Below, one piece after another: positions 7,934 through 15,925 of a stretch of 56,922 bases of DNA (within the stretch, counting starts at the first letter, position 1; each line of letters starts with the position of its first letter). Source of the stretch: an uncultured Ruminococcus sp. (lineage in GTDB: Bacteria > Bacillota > Clostridia > Oscillospirales > Ruminococcaceae); contig UQYQ01000015.1 of assembly GCA_900545345.1 (NCBI GenBank), forward strand, positions 1 to 56,922. Reading direction: 5' to 3'. Under the pieces are notes generated by a model, which was given only the letters and a program-made list of their open reading frames with translations, made no database searches and was not told the origin of the DNA. A program made the position numbers and the translations under genes.

Positions 7934-8533
7934 TTATTTTTTCAAAATCGGCTGAATCTGACAGCCTTTGAGTGCCTGGGAAATAGCTTCAGGTACCAGT
8001 TCAAAATGTGCTACTATCGAGTTAGGCTTTTTGATATAATCGTCCTGTGAATAAGGAACAAAATAGTAATTTTTATAGTTCTGCAGCGTACCTATGTTTT
8101 TTGCACTTGCAGAAAGTGCGTCGTTAGTTGATATTGCAATAAGTACAGGTCTTGAGTTCCTCAGGTGTGATTTGCATGCCATTGTGACAGGTGTATCGGT
8201 TATGCCGAGGCTTAATTTTGCCATGGTATTTGCTGTACATGGAGCAACCACTACTATATCGAAAAGTTTTTTAGGCCCTATCGGTTCAGCGTCTTCTATG
8301 GTCAGAATTGCTTTTTTCTTGCAGATTCTTTCAAGCCAGTCAACATTATCTGCGGCTTTTCCGAAACGGGTGTTTATTGTTGAAGAGTTAAAAGACATAA
8401 TAGGCGTTACTTCACATCCTATCTGAACGAGCTGTGAAGCACATGCAAAAGCTTTTTCAAATGTACAAAACGAGCCGCATACGCAAAATCCTACTCTCAG
8501 ACCATCGAATATGTTATCTTTATTTATTGCCAC
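7934..8533 (-). CDS. dpaB: Dipicolinate synthase subunit B
   Basis: 199 aa flavoprotein-type subunit (SpoVFB family) that, with DpaA, oxidises dihydrodipicolinate to dipicolinic acid, the main small molecule of the spore core. Family marks are the N-terminal VGFCVCGSFCTFEKAF flavin-fold loop and VVVAPCTANTMAKLSLGITDTP in the middle, as in the HFCD flavoproteins. The start is GTG at 8533 with AAAGGGG upstream. It overlaps the end of dpaA by 10 bp, so the two are translationally coupled and made in the mother cell. Confidence 0.93.
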   Translation of the reverse strand: MAINKDNIFDGLRVGFCVCGSFCTFEKAFACASQLVQIGCEVTPIMSFNSSTINTRFGKAADNVDWLERICKKKAILTIEDAEPIGPKKLFDIVVVAPCTANTMAKLSLGITDTPVTMACKSHLRNSRPVLIAISTNDALSASAKNIGTLQNYKNYYFVPYSQDDYIKKPNSIVAHFELVPEAISQALKGCQIQPILKK

Positions 8534-9408
8534 GGTTCGTCGCCCCTTTCATCCAGAATATTAAGTATTGTATCTGCAATTATTTTTCCCGATGTAACAG
8601 GTGCAACCTTCCCCGGCAGACTGAGAGCCCATATCGTTTTCAGACCAAGCTGCCTTGCGTTATCAAAGTCTACACCGCCCGGCTTTGAAGCAAGATCAAT
8701 AACAAGAGTATTTTTGTCTATTTTCGATAACTTCTTTTTGTCGAGAATTTTAGCCGGAACGGTATTTATAATAAGGTCAAATTCAGAAAGATAACAGTCA
8801 ATGTCATCTGTTTCTATTGATTTGTAGCCGTAGAGCTCAGCCCAAGCAAATGAGTCAAGCCTTCTTGCACAAATAAAAACATCACTTTCCAGTGATTTAA
8901 AAAGCTTAGCACATGCTTCACCCACTCTTCCGAATCCTATTATAAGTATTCGTGAACCTGCTATTGTAACCGGCATTTCATCAATTGCTATTGACAAAGC
9001 ACCCTCTGCTGTGGGAATACAGTTTTTTATTTTAAGCTCTTCTCTTATATAATAATCAACAGAGAAATGACCATGTTCAAAAAACAGAGTTCTTAAATTT
9101 TTGCTTAAATTTCCGCCGACAACAATACTATGAGGCTTTAAGGTTTCAATGGCATCGTTCAGCGTTATCTCACCGTCAAAAAACGGAGCATTTACGGTTT
9201 TATCATCATTGCTTGAAATAATCGGAAGCACTAAAACATTTATTTGCTTTTTTATTTCATTCAGGTTTGATATTTTGTTCAGCTCAGAGTTTTCGGTAAG
9301 ATTAAAACCATAACAATACACATCATGTCCTTTATCTTTTAATCTCTTTGCTAAAAATGTTTGACGGGAATCACCGCCAAGCACTAATATTTTTTTATTT
9401 TTAATCAT
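8524..9408 (-). CDS. dpaA: Dipicolinate synthase subunit A
   Basis: 294 aa from the ATG at 9408, which has GGAGG 10 bp upstream; a 7-codon longer start at 9429 overlaps poorly with that site. It is the NAD(P)-binding subunit (SpoVFA) of dipicolinate synthase. Two Rossmann elements are seen: ILVLGGDSRQTFLAKRL at the N-terminus and RILIIGFGRVGEACAKLF in the middle, with the C-terminal GGVDFDNARQLGLKTIWALSLPGKVAP (in two parts) typical of the family. It is first in the operon with dpaB. A sigma-K-like promoter lies about 35 bp upstream. Confidence 0.94.
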   Translation of the reverse strand: MIKNKKILVLGGDSRQTFLAKRLKDKGHDVYCYGFNLTENSELNKISNLNEIKKQINVLVLPIISSNDDKTVNAPFFDGEITLNDAIETLKPHSIVVGGNLSKNLRTLFFEHGHFSVDYYIREELKIKNCIPTAEGALSIAIDEMPVTIAGSRILIIGFGRVGEACAKLFKSLESDVFICARRLDSFAWAELYGYKSIETDDIDCYLSEFDLIINTVPAKILDKKKLSKIDKNTLVIDLASKPGGVDFDNARQLGLKTIWALSLPGKVAPVTSGKIIADTILNILDERGDEPWQ

Positions 9409-9441
9409 AAAGGTTGGCCCTCCAAGCATAAGATTTTTTAT

Positions 9442-9463
9442 TATGAGAAAAATAAGGGATAGT
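9442..9463 (-). promoter_or_regulatory. Candidate sigma-K promoter of dpaAB
   Basis: On the minus strand, AC (9463-9462) is followed after 16 bp by CATA (9445-9442) then ATAAA. This matches the mother-cell sigma-K pattern (AC at -35; CATAnnnTA at -10). spoVF is a known sigma-K target in Bacillus. The motif is short, so support is mainly from context. Confidence 0.45.
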
Positions 9464-9496
9464 TCATTATATGTCTTATTTTCTTTTGTGTTAATG

Positions 9497-9525
9497 TTGA
9501 AAAAGAAATTAAATGGTGTTATACT
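9497..9525 (+). promoter_or_regulatory. SigmaA-type promoter ahead of repeat copy 1 and the kinase gene
   Basis: TTGAAA (9497-9502) and TATACT (9520-9525) with a 17-bp spacer. Transcription would start near 9532 and run through the repeated leader element into the kinase and rpe genes. Confidence 0.6.
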
Positions 9526-9587
9526 GAATATGTCCTTATTAAATTAATGTCTGACATGAAAATATTTTACTCAGAAACGGAGATAAC

Positions 9588-9718
9588 GTGAAAAATACTT
9601 TTTCACGCACGTTTTTGAGTCTTTGCCGCAAAAAGGTATTGCGGCAATTCCGTTGCCGGAACCGACTCAAATTCCGTAGGAAGGAGAGCCTTTGCAAAGC
9701 AAAGGCATGGTGATTAAT
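9588..9718 (+). repeat. Repeated structured leader element, copy 1
   Basis: A 131-bp sequence found again at 45508-45639 with only six differences. Helices readable by eye: GTGAAAAA/TTTTTCAC; TTTGAGTC/GACTCAAA enclosing TTGCCGCAA/TTGCGGCAA and TTCCG/CGGAA; then GCCTTTG/CAAAGGC. The element starts four bases after a GGAG and ends at the ATG of the kinase gene. It contains its own AAGGAG followed by the last hairpin and the start codon. A short frame opens at its GTG (9588). In copy 2 the long outer helix is TTTGAGCC/GGCTCAAA, a compensatory change that supports an RNA fold. Confidence 0.8.
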
Positions 9719-10636
9719 ATGGAAAAGATTTCGGTCGATAAAATTAATTTGAATTTGCGTACCGACAGAAAAAAATTTATCAGTGACTGTGAAAGAGATT
9801 ATTCTTCACAGCTGCTTGCAGTTGCTTCGGCAATAAGTGACCGTTCTTTTGACAGACCTATCATTCTGCTTTCAGGACCATCGGGTGCCGGCAAAACCAC
9901 TACTGCTTTAAGGCTTGAAAATATGCTTGAAGATTTAGGGCATCCGTCAAAAACACTTTCACTTGACGATTATTTTCTTCCGCATAATGACAGTTATGAA
10001 AATATTGACTATGAAGCACCTGAAAGAATTGATATCCCTTTTTTGAAAAAACAGCTTGAGGACATTGCAAACTGCAAAGAGGTTGTATTGCCTGATTTTA
10101 ATTTTAAAACGCAAAGAAGAAAGCCAAAGGAAAAATATAAAAGAGAGAAAAATGAAATAGTTGTTATTGAAGGAATTCATGCACTTAATCCTGATGTGAC
10201 CGGAAGCGGTGATGATTTTTCAAATAATATATATGTAAGCGTCAGGTCAAGAATAATTGATAAAGACGGTGTTTCATTTCATCCGTCTAAAATAAGGCTG
10301 ATTAGAAGAATCATTCGTGATACACAGTTTCGTGCACGAACTGCTCAGGCTGTGCTTCATCAGTTTAAAAGCGTTGAGAGAGGCGAGAACCTTTATATAA
10401 TGCCTTATAAAGAGCGTTCGCACTTTGAAATAAATACATTTATGGGATATGAGCTTTCAGTATACAAAGATTATATGACACCGCTTTTGTCAGAATTAAA
10501 AGGTGCTTATCCCGACTATAAAAAGTTTGTATCTATTGAGAAAATATTTGAGCAGATTGACTCACTCGACCCCTCTTTAGTGGCGTCGGATTCCGTTGTC
10601 AGAGAGTTTTACGGAGGGAGTATGCTTAGATACTAA
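9719..10636 (+). CDS. Uridine-kinase-like P-loop nucleoside kinase
   Basis: 305 aa from the ATG at 9719. Alternative in-frame starts are ATG 9707 and TTG 9692; the TTG is five bases after AAGGAG, while the ATGs lie beyond a hairpin, so the true start is open. Walker A is LLSGPSGAGKTTTALRL (residues ~44-60), followed by SLDDYF and VVIEGIHALN, the pattern of the uridine kinase/phosphoribulokinase fold. Larger nucleoside kinases of this kind in Clostridia often have an extra N-terminal domain, absent here. rpe follows 48 bp downstream. Substrate is inferred from fold only. Confidence 0.8.
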   Translation: MEKISVDKINLNLRTDRKKFISDCERDYSSQLLAVASAISDRSFDRPIILLSGPSGAGKTTTALRLENMLEDLGHPSKTLSLDDYFLPHNDSYENIDYEAPERIDIPFLKKQLEDIANCKEVVLPDFNFKTQRRKPKEKYKREKNEIVVIEGIHALNPDVTGSGDDFSNNIYVSVRSRIIDKDGVSFHPSKIRLIRRIIRDTQFRARTAQAVLHQFKSVERGENLYIMPYKERSHFEINTFMGYELSVYKDYMTPLLSELKGAYPDYKKFVSIEKIFEQIDSLDPSLVASDSVVREFYGGSMLRY

Positions 10637-10684
10637 GCTTAATAGAATACTTGAATTATTTAGCTAAAAGGAAGTAAAAGTATT

Positions 10685-11338
10685 ATGAAAGAAAAAAACA
10701 TTTTGGTTTCAGCATCAATTTTAGGCTGTGATCTTGCTAATATTGACAGAGAGATGAAGCGTGTAAAAGATGCAAAAGCAGATTATATTCATTTTGATGT
10801 AATGGACGGGGTTTTTGTTAATAATATAAGCTTCGGACTTCCTGTGCTTAAAGCTGCAAAATCAAAGACCGATTTACCGTTTGATGTGCATCTTATGATA
10901 CAAAGACCTGAAAAGTATATAGCTGAATTTGCAAAATCAGGTGCCGACATTATAACATTTCACTCAGAGGCTGCGGATGATATAGAAAGCTGTATTGATT
11001 TATGTAAAAATAACGGATGCAAGGCCGGTCTTTCAATAAAGCCCGATACACCTGCATCTGAGGTTTTTCCGTATTTAGAGATGCTTGATATGGTGCTTGT
11101 AATGACTGTTGAGCCGGGATTCGGCGGACAGGGATTTTTATCGTTTACTGCAGAGAAAATAAAGGAGATTCGTCAAAAATCAGACGAGCTTGGACTTGAC
11201 ATAGATATTCAGGTAGACGGAGGAATTTCCGATAAAACATGTGATTTGGTCAAGCAGAACGGTGCAAATGTACTTGTTGCGGGAACATATTTATTCAATT
11301 CCGATGATATGTCAAAAGCGGTTGAAGCATTAAAATAA
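10685..11338 (+). CDS. rpe: Ribulose-phosphate 3-epimerase
   Basis: 217 aa TIM barrel that interconverts ribulose 5-phosphate and xylulose 5-phosphate in the pentose phosphate pathway. Family motifs are SASILGCD (9-16), HFDVMDGVFV with the metal-binding His and Asp, FDVHLMI, VMTVEPGFGGQGF and IQVDGGI. AAAAGGAAG lies upstream of the ATG. It probably shares a transcript with the kinase gene. Its stop codon is only 3 bp from the stop of the convergent MecA-like gene, leaving no room for a terminator. Confidence 0.97.
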   Translation: MKEKNILVSASILGCDLANIDREMKRVKDAKADYIHFDVMDGVFVNNISFGLPVLKAAKSKTDLPFDVHLMIQRPEKYIAEFAKSGADIITFHSEAADDIESCIDLCKNNGCKAGLSIKPDTPASEVFPYLEMLDMVLVMTVEPGFGGQGFLSFTAEKIKEIRQKSDELGLDIDIQVDGGISDKTCDLVKQNGANVLVAGTYLFNSDDMSKAVEALK

Positions 11339-11341
11339 CCG

Positions 11342-11908
11342 TTATATTAATTCTGAAATTTTGTTTAGGGCATTACTGTTTATTAGTAAATCGTAATGCT
11401 CTTTTGTTTGCTGTATTACAAGTTCATCATTTGAAGTATAGCATCTTATTGTTTTTATTGTTTTTGCTGCCTGTTTAAGATGTGTTTTAGGCAGTGATAT
11501 AAGCAAGCGGTATACATTATCGGAAAAGTACAGAAAGCTTGATTTTACAATAATTCCGATTCCGTTTTTTAAATTTGAACTCAGTTGTATAAGTTCGCTT
11601 ATACTGTCAGTCTGAAACATTATTTCAAAAACCGGATAAGAATTGTTTATACTGCGTTTTTTCTGATTTTCTTTTTTTGTTATATAAACTACGCATCCGC
11701 CCGTGAATTCTTCAAATATTTCTACATATATTTTATTTCCCAAATCATAAAAACCGCTTCGTTTAAGTATGCTGATAAGCATATCCACAAGTTTCTTTGC
11801 CTCAGGAGAATTTCTGTCGCATTTTGTAAAATCTATATCAAGCATTTTTAAATCAGGTTGAGTTAATACGATTTTCAGTGTCTTATCTGATATACGAACA
11901 ATTCTCAA
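11342..11908 (-). CDS. MecA-like adaptor protein
   Basis: 188 aa. The N-terminus MRIVRISDKTLKIVLTQPDL and overall length resemble the MecA/YpbH adaptors that deliver targets to the ClpC-ClpP protease. The N-terminal substrate-binding and C-terminal ClpC-binding halves are suggested by the central charged linker (KKENQKKRS, ~78-86). Sequence similarity is moderate, and the strongly acidic linker of Bacillus MecA is not obvious. The start codon is TTG at 11908 with GCGAGGTGA eight bases upstream. Monocistronic and convergent with rpe. Confidence 0.7.
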   Translation of the reverse strand: MRIVRISDKTLKIVLTQPDLKMLDIDFTKCDRNSPEAKKLVDMLISILKRSGFYDLGNKIYVEIFEEFTGGCVVYITKKENQKKRSINNSYPVFEIMFQTDSISELIQLSSNLKNGIGIIVKSSFLYFSDNVYRLLISLPKTHLKQAAKTIKTIRCYTSNDELVIQQTKEHYDLLINSNALNKISELI

Positions 11909-11991
11909 GTTGTTCTCACCTCGCTGAATGCATTTGTTTTATAGTATTCTTGATTATTTGTTTCTGTGAAAGCATTATGATAAAGATTAAG

Positions 11992-12029
11992 CCAAAAAAA
12001 CAAGGCATACAAACATTTGCTTGTATGCC
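11992..12029 (-). terminator. Terminator of the SGNH hydrolase gene
   Basis: GGCATACAA/TTGTATGCC, a perfect 9-bp stem, followed on the minus strand by TTGTTTTTTTGG. Confidence 0.9.
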
Positions 12030-12062
12030 GATAACTTGATGTCATATTATTTATTTAATAAA

Positions 12063-13163
12063 TCAATATCGTTTCTTATAAATCTTTTTTCTTTTTTTAA
12101 GTGTTATTATAAGTGCTATAGCAACGACCGCAAAAACCAATGCAATCATAACAACCACAGGGATAAAAAGAGATGATTCTGCCGCTTTTGATGAAGTCTT
12201 TGCTTTGGGTATATCTTCATTAACGGTCACATTTGCATAAAAGGTTTTTTCGCATACTACTGAGTCAATGCAATCTTTTATTTTTTCGTGGCCTTTTGCG
12301 TTTGGATGAATATCAATTTGATTTATATTTGTAAGCTCTGCAGATTTGCCGGAGAAGCTTGTATATACATCTGCAACGCTGTATCTTTGGATGTTGTCAT
12401 CTGATTTAGAATTTATATTTATTATTCTGTTGACTTCCTCAATCCTTGAAACAAAAACGTCTGTCAGCAGGCTTGGAATCTGGATTTTCAAGCCGTCAAG
12501 AGGGTTGTATACTGTTTGAAATACAACCTCGGCATTCGGATTGATTTCGTGAATTTCATCGGTTACTCCTATTAAGTTGCCTTTAAGCTTAGTTATGTTG
12601 TTGCTAATGGTTTTAACCATTTCATTCAGGCTTTCTAAAATGTTAGGGTCGGTGAAGTCAAAGTTAACTTCAGCCATGCTGTCTGATTGAGTATCGCTTC
12701 TATCTGCCTTCAAGGCGTCTTCAATATTGCTGTCTGTCAAATTGCGGTTCATGCTTGTCTGAATGAACTGAATAAGAGCACCCAGCAAATCATTCCCACC
12801 TATTGAAATTAAAACAAGGTCTGATTTTTTTATGTCATTGTCATAATTGCCTGACTTTACTCTTGAATAAAGCTCTAATGATGTCTGACCGTCAATTGCA
12901 TAATTATAATAATCACTGTTCTGAGAGAGCTTGTACTTCTTTGCAAGAAGATTTGCATAAGAGCTTGTGTTATAGTTGTTGCCCTGTTTGTAGTTTGTAA
13001 GACCGCAGCCTGTTGAAATCGAATCTCCCAGTACAAGCATGCACTGAGGAGTCGGAACCTTGACTTGTTTTGTCGTTTGCTCGGCAAAAACCGGAATGAT
13101 ACTGCTTGATAGCATTACAGTACACAAAATCAAAGTAAAAATATATAAAAGCTTGTTTTTCAT
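12063..13163 (-). CDS. Membrane-anchored extracellular SGNH (GDSL) hydrolase
   Basis: 366 aa. An N-terminal signal peptide (to about residue 28, PVFAEQ) and a C-terminal hydrophobic helix followed by a basic tail (KKRKKIYKKRY) place the enzyme outside, anchored in the membrane. SGNH blocks are visible: GDSIS with nucleophile Ser48, an Asn/Gly-bearing block II, GGND in ISIGGNDLL, and D-x-x-H in IDIHPNAKGH. Such enzymes are esterases or lipases, often acting on acyl or acetyl groups of lipids or glycans; the substrate is not evident. GGGGGA lies upstream of the ATG. It has its own promoter and terminator. Confidence 0.88.
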   Translation of the reverse strand: MKNKLLYIFTLILCTVMLSSSIIPVFAEQTTKQVKVPTPQCMLVLGDSISTGCGLTNYKQGNNYNTSSYANLLAKKYKLSQNSDYYNYAIDGQTSLELYSRVKSGNYDNDIKKSDLVLISIGGNDLLGALIQFIQTSMNRNLTDSNIEDALKADRSDTQSDSMAEVNFDFTDPNILESLNEMVKTISNNITKLKGNLIGVTDEIHEINPNAEVVFQTVYNPLDGLKIQIPSLLTDVFVSRIEEVNRIININSKSDDNIQRYSVADVYTSFSGKSAELTNINQIDIHPNAKGHEKIKDCIDSVVCEKTFYANVTVNEDIPKAKTSSKAAESSLFIPVVVMIALVFAVVAIALIITLKKRKKIYKKRY

Positions 13164-13228
13164 TTAATTCATCGTCCCCCGATTAAGTTTGTTTTATATT
13201 TGTCAAAATTGTGAATGCTTTAAAATAT

Positions 13229-13257
13229 ATTATACAATAAAAATATCTTAATAGCAA
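13229..13257 (-). promoter_or_regulatory. SigmaA-type promoter of the SGNH hydrolase gene
   Basis: On the minus strand TTGCTA (13257-13252) and TATAAT (13234-13229) are 17 bp apart, about 65 bp ahead of the start codon. Confidence 0.55.
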
Positions 13258-13320
13258 CTTTAAATAAGGGTTTGTCCTGTCATGTGATATTGCAGGAGCC
13301 GGATTAGCGTCTTGTATGAA

Positions 13321-13341
13321 GCGAGGGTTCAAATCCCTCGT
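13321..13341 (+). other. Isolated tRNA T-arm-like stem-loop
   Basis: GCGAGGG-TTCAAAT-CCCTCGT has a 7-bp stem and the exact TTCAAAT loop of tRNA T arms, but no acceptor stem, anticodon arm or CCA end can be fitted around it. It is likely a tRNA remnant. A second small hairpin (AGCCTT/GAGGCT, 13353-13372) follows. The 13164-13478 gap otherwise holds two outward promoters and no gene. Confidence 0.35.
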
Positions 13342-13396
13342 GAATTCATAAAAGAGCCTTCTGACTTAGAGGCTAGTACATCTTGTCTGAATTATA

Positions 13397-13425
13397 TTGA
13401 TATTTTTCCCAAAGTGTATTATTAT
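13397..13425 (+). promoter_or_regulatory. Candidate promoter of the ABC-F gene
   Basis: TTGATA (13397-13402) and TATTAT (13420-13425), 17-bp spacer, about 55 bp ahead of the start codon. Confidence 0.45.
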
Positions 13426-13478
13426 ATTAGTTGAGAATCAGAAGAAATACTTTGAAAAATGGTATATGGAGAATTTTT

Positions 13479-15395
13479 ATGTTAGTTAATTGTGAAAATA
13501 TATATAAATACTTCGGAGGAGAGCTTTTGCTTTCCGATATCAGCTTTACTGTTGAGGATAGGGATGTAATCGGTTTGATTGGACAAAACGGCTGCGGAAA
13601 ATCAACTCTTTTGAAAATAATTATGGGTGATGAAGCTTTTGACAGGACTCCTGACGGAAAAGGAGCAATAGGAATAGCCAACAAAACAACAATAGGTTTT
13701 TTGGCTCAAAACAGCGGACTTGAAAGTAATAATACTATAAAATCAGAGATGAAAAAGCCTTTCGACAAGCTTTTGAAAGCTTATGACAGAATGAAAGAGC
13801 TTGAAAAAAGTTTGAGCGATGAAGAAGCTTCACATAAAAGGCTGTCTGATGAATACGCCGAACTGTCCAGCTATTTCGAGGCCAATGACGGTTATAGAAT
13901 TGATGTGAAGATATCAACAGTTCTCAACGGAATGGGTTTTAAAGATTTTGATACAGACAGAATAATCGATAATCTTTCAGGCGGTGAAAAGACAAGACTT
14001 GCTATGGCAAAGCTTCTTTTAGAGGAGCCTGACTTGCTTATACTGGACGAGCCTACAAATCATTTGGACCTTGATACTCTTGCATGGCTTGAGGATTATT
14101 TAAAAAGCTATAAGGGTGCTATTTTGATAGTATCTCATGACAGATATTTTTTAAATAAGCTTTGCGGAAAGATTTTTGAAATAGAAAATAAGAAGCTTAC
14201 AATTTATAAAGGCAATTATTCTTCATATGTTATTCAGAAAGAAATGAATCTTGAGCGTCAGAACAAAGAGTATGAAATTCAGCAGAAGGAAATCGCAAAG
14301 CTTGAAGAATATATAGCTAAGAATAAGGTGCGGGCATCTACTGCTAATATGGCAAAGAGCAGACAGCATATGCTTGATAAAATAGAACGAATTGAAAAGC
14401 CGGTAAATTATATAAAGCCTCCTAAAATTAAACTTGAATACGATTATGAACCGACTAAAGACATTCTGACTGTTGAGGACTGTGACCTCACCGTAGGTGA
14501 AGGTGCTGATAAAAAGACTTTGATTGATACTTTAAGCTTTGAAGTTAAGCGTGGTGAAAAGGTTTCTATTATCGGGAGAAACGGTATAGGAAAAACTTCA
14601 ATTTTAAAACTCATTCAAGGAATAAACGATCATACAAAAGGAACAATCGAATGGGCTGATAATGTTAAAACTGCATATTTTGAGCAGGAAAATACTTCAC
14701 TTGACAAGTTAAATACTGTTATTGATGAAGTTCATAAGCTATTTCCGAGAATGACTGATGAACAGGTCAGAAAGGTTTTGGGAAGTGTTCTTCTATCAGG
14801 TGAAGATGTGTTTAAATCCGTGTCTGTACTTTCAGGCGGAGAGAGAGCAAAGCTTATGTTTGCGATTTTGACGCTTCAAAGGGGAAATGTTTTAATTCTT
14901 GACGAGCCGACAAACCACTTAGATCTTATGACAAAAGAAGTATTAGAACAGGCACTTGTCGAGTATGAGGGTACAATTATTCTTGTTTCTCACGACAGAT
15001 ATTTACTAAATAAGCTGTCATCAAGGATTATTGAAGTTAAAGAAAACGGAGTGGAATCATTTAACGGAAGCTATGATGATTATCGTGAGCAGAAAGCAAA
15101 GGATTTATCATTTGAAACTGAAAATAAAGAACAAAAACCTAAGAAGCAGAATTCAAAGCAGAAGCAGTACAGAACTAAAGAACAGCGTGCCGCAGACGCC
15201 AGAAGGAAACAGCGTATTAAAGAGCTTGAGGCAGAAATCGAACTTCTTGAAAATGAAATTTCAAAGCTTGAAGAAGAGGTTTCAACTCCTGAGATTGCAG
15301 CAGATTATGAATTGTGTTCAGGCAAATGTAATGAACTTGAAGAGAAAAAGCATATTCTTGACGAGAGATTAGAAGAATGGGCAGAGCTTGAATAA
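13479..15395 (+). CDS. ABC-F family ribosome-associated ATPase
   Basis: 638 aa from the ATG at 13479 (GGAGAA upstream); a longer frame to 13431 lacks a ribosome site. Two nucleotide-binding domains are fused: the first with GQNGCGKST (35-43), LSGGEKTRLA and LLILDEPTNHLDL; the second with GRNGIGKTS, LSGGERAKLM and VLILDEPTNHLDL. A charged linker between them is the P-site tRNA-interaction motif region, and a C-terminal Lys/Glu-rich coiled coil (~555-638) resembles YdiF/Uup. There are no transmembrane segments, so it is not a transporter. Members act on translating ribosomes; some give antibiotic protection, but a housekeeping YdiF-like role is more likely. Confidence 0.93.
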   Translation: MLVNCENIYKYFGGELLLSDISFTVEDRDVIGLIGQNGCGKSTLLKIIMGDEAFDRTPDGKGAIGIANKTTIGFLAQNSGLESNNTIKSEMKKPFDKLLKAYDRMKELEKSLSDEEASHKRLSDEYAELSSYFEANDGYRIDVKISTVLNGMGFKDFDTDRIIDNLSGGEKTRLAMAKLLLEEPDLLILDEPTNHLDLDTLAWLEDYLKSYKGAILIVSHDRYFLNKLCGKIFEIENKKLTIYKGNYSSYVIQKEMNLERQNKEYEIQQKEIAKLEEYIAKNKVRASTANMAKSRQHMLDKIERIEKPVNYIKPPKIKLEYDYEPTKDILTVEDCDLTVGEGADKKTLIDTLSFEVKRGEKVSIIGRNGIGKTSILKLIQGINDHTKGTIEWADNVKTAYFEQENTSLDKLNTVIDEVHKLFPRMTDEQVRKVLGSVLLSGEDVFKSVSVLSGGERAKLMFAILTLQRGNVLILDEPTNHLDLMTKEVLEQALVEYEGTIILVSHDRYLLNKLSSRIIEVKENGVESFNGSYDDYREQKAKDLSFETENKEQKPKKQNSKQKQYRTKEQRAADARRKQRIKELEAEIELLENEISKLEEEVSTPEIAADYELCSGKCNELEEKKHILDERLEEWAELE

Positions 15396-15422
15396 ACTGA
15401 TATTATAAAAATATAAAGTAAT

Positions 15423-15456
15423 AAAACTCAAGGATTAAACTTGGGTTTTATTTTTT
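15423..15456 (+). terminator. Terminator of the ABC-F gene
   Basis: AAAACTCAAG/CTTGGGTTTT stem (one wobble) followed by ATTTTTT. Confidence 0.85.
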
Positions 15457-15495
15457 GCCGCTTTTATATATATTCCGGAAAATTTACTATAGCTA

Positions 15496-15552
15496 TTGAC
15501 AAATAATATTATATAGAATATAATATAAATACAATATATAATATGTTATATA
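15496..15552 (+). promoter_or_regulatory. Promoter and candidate PadR operator
   Basis: TTGACA (15496-15501) and TATAAT (15519-15524), spacer 17 bp, close to consensus. Eleven bases after the -10 lies a perfect palindrome TATATAA-tatg-TTATATA (15535-15552) at the predicted transcription start. PadR regulators often bind AT-rich dyads over their own promoters, so self-repression of the operon is likely. Confidence 0.65.
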
Positions 15553-15601
15553 AAATAATTATTTATATAGTATTAAAAAATATCAGAAACGGAGGGTTAT
15601 T

Positions 15602-15925
15602 ATGGCGTTCCCAATAAGTGCAGGGCTGCTTGACGCTATGGTTTTGTCGATTGTAAAGCGCGAGGATACTTATGGATATAAGATTACGCAGGACATAACA
15701 AAAGCGGCACAGGTTTCAGAATCCACTTTGTATCCTGTTTTGAGAAGACTTCAAAAGAATTCTTATCTCGTAACATATGACAGGGAATTTCAGGGGAGAA
15801 ACCGAAGATACTACCGAGTAACGCCAAGCGGGGTAAACAGGCTTGACGAATATAAAGCTCAATGGGAAAATCACAAAAAGATAGTGGACTCAATATTAAA
15901 CAATGAGGTGGAAGCAAATGAATAG
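15602..15925 (+). CDS. PadR family transcriptional regulator
   Basis: 107 aa, the usual length of the compact PadR class. A winged helix-turn-helix is evident: LDAMVLSIVKREDTYGYKI and SESTLYPVLRRLQKNSYL, followed by the wing with GRNRRYYRVTPSG and a short C-terminal dimerisation helix. CGGAGGG precedes the ATG. It is the first gene of a four-gene operon with DUF1700, DUF4097 and PspC proteins and overlaps the next gene by 8 bp, an arrangement seen for PadR regulators that control envelope-stress genes. Confidence 0.95.
   Translation: MAFPISAGLLDAMVLSIVKREDTYGYKITQDITKAAQVSESTLYPVLRRLQKNSYLVTYDREFQGRNRRYYRVTPSGVNRLDEYKAQWENHKKIVDSILNNEVEANE

Noticed and set aside
13262..13345. Possible complete tRNA around the T-arm-like loop
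   Set aside because: No acceptor stem, D arm, anticodon arm or CCA end can be fitted.
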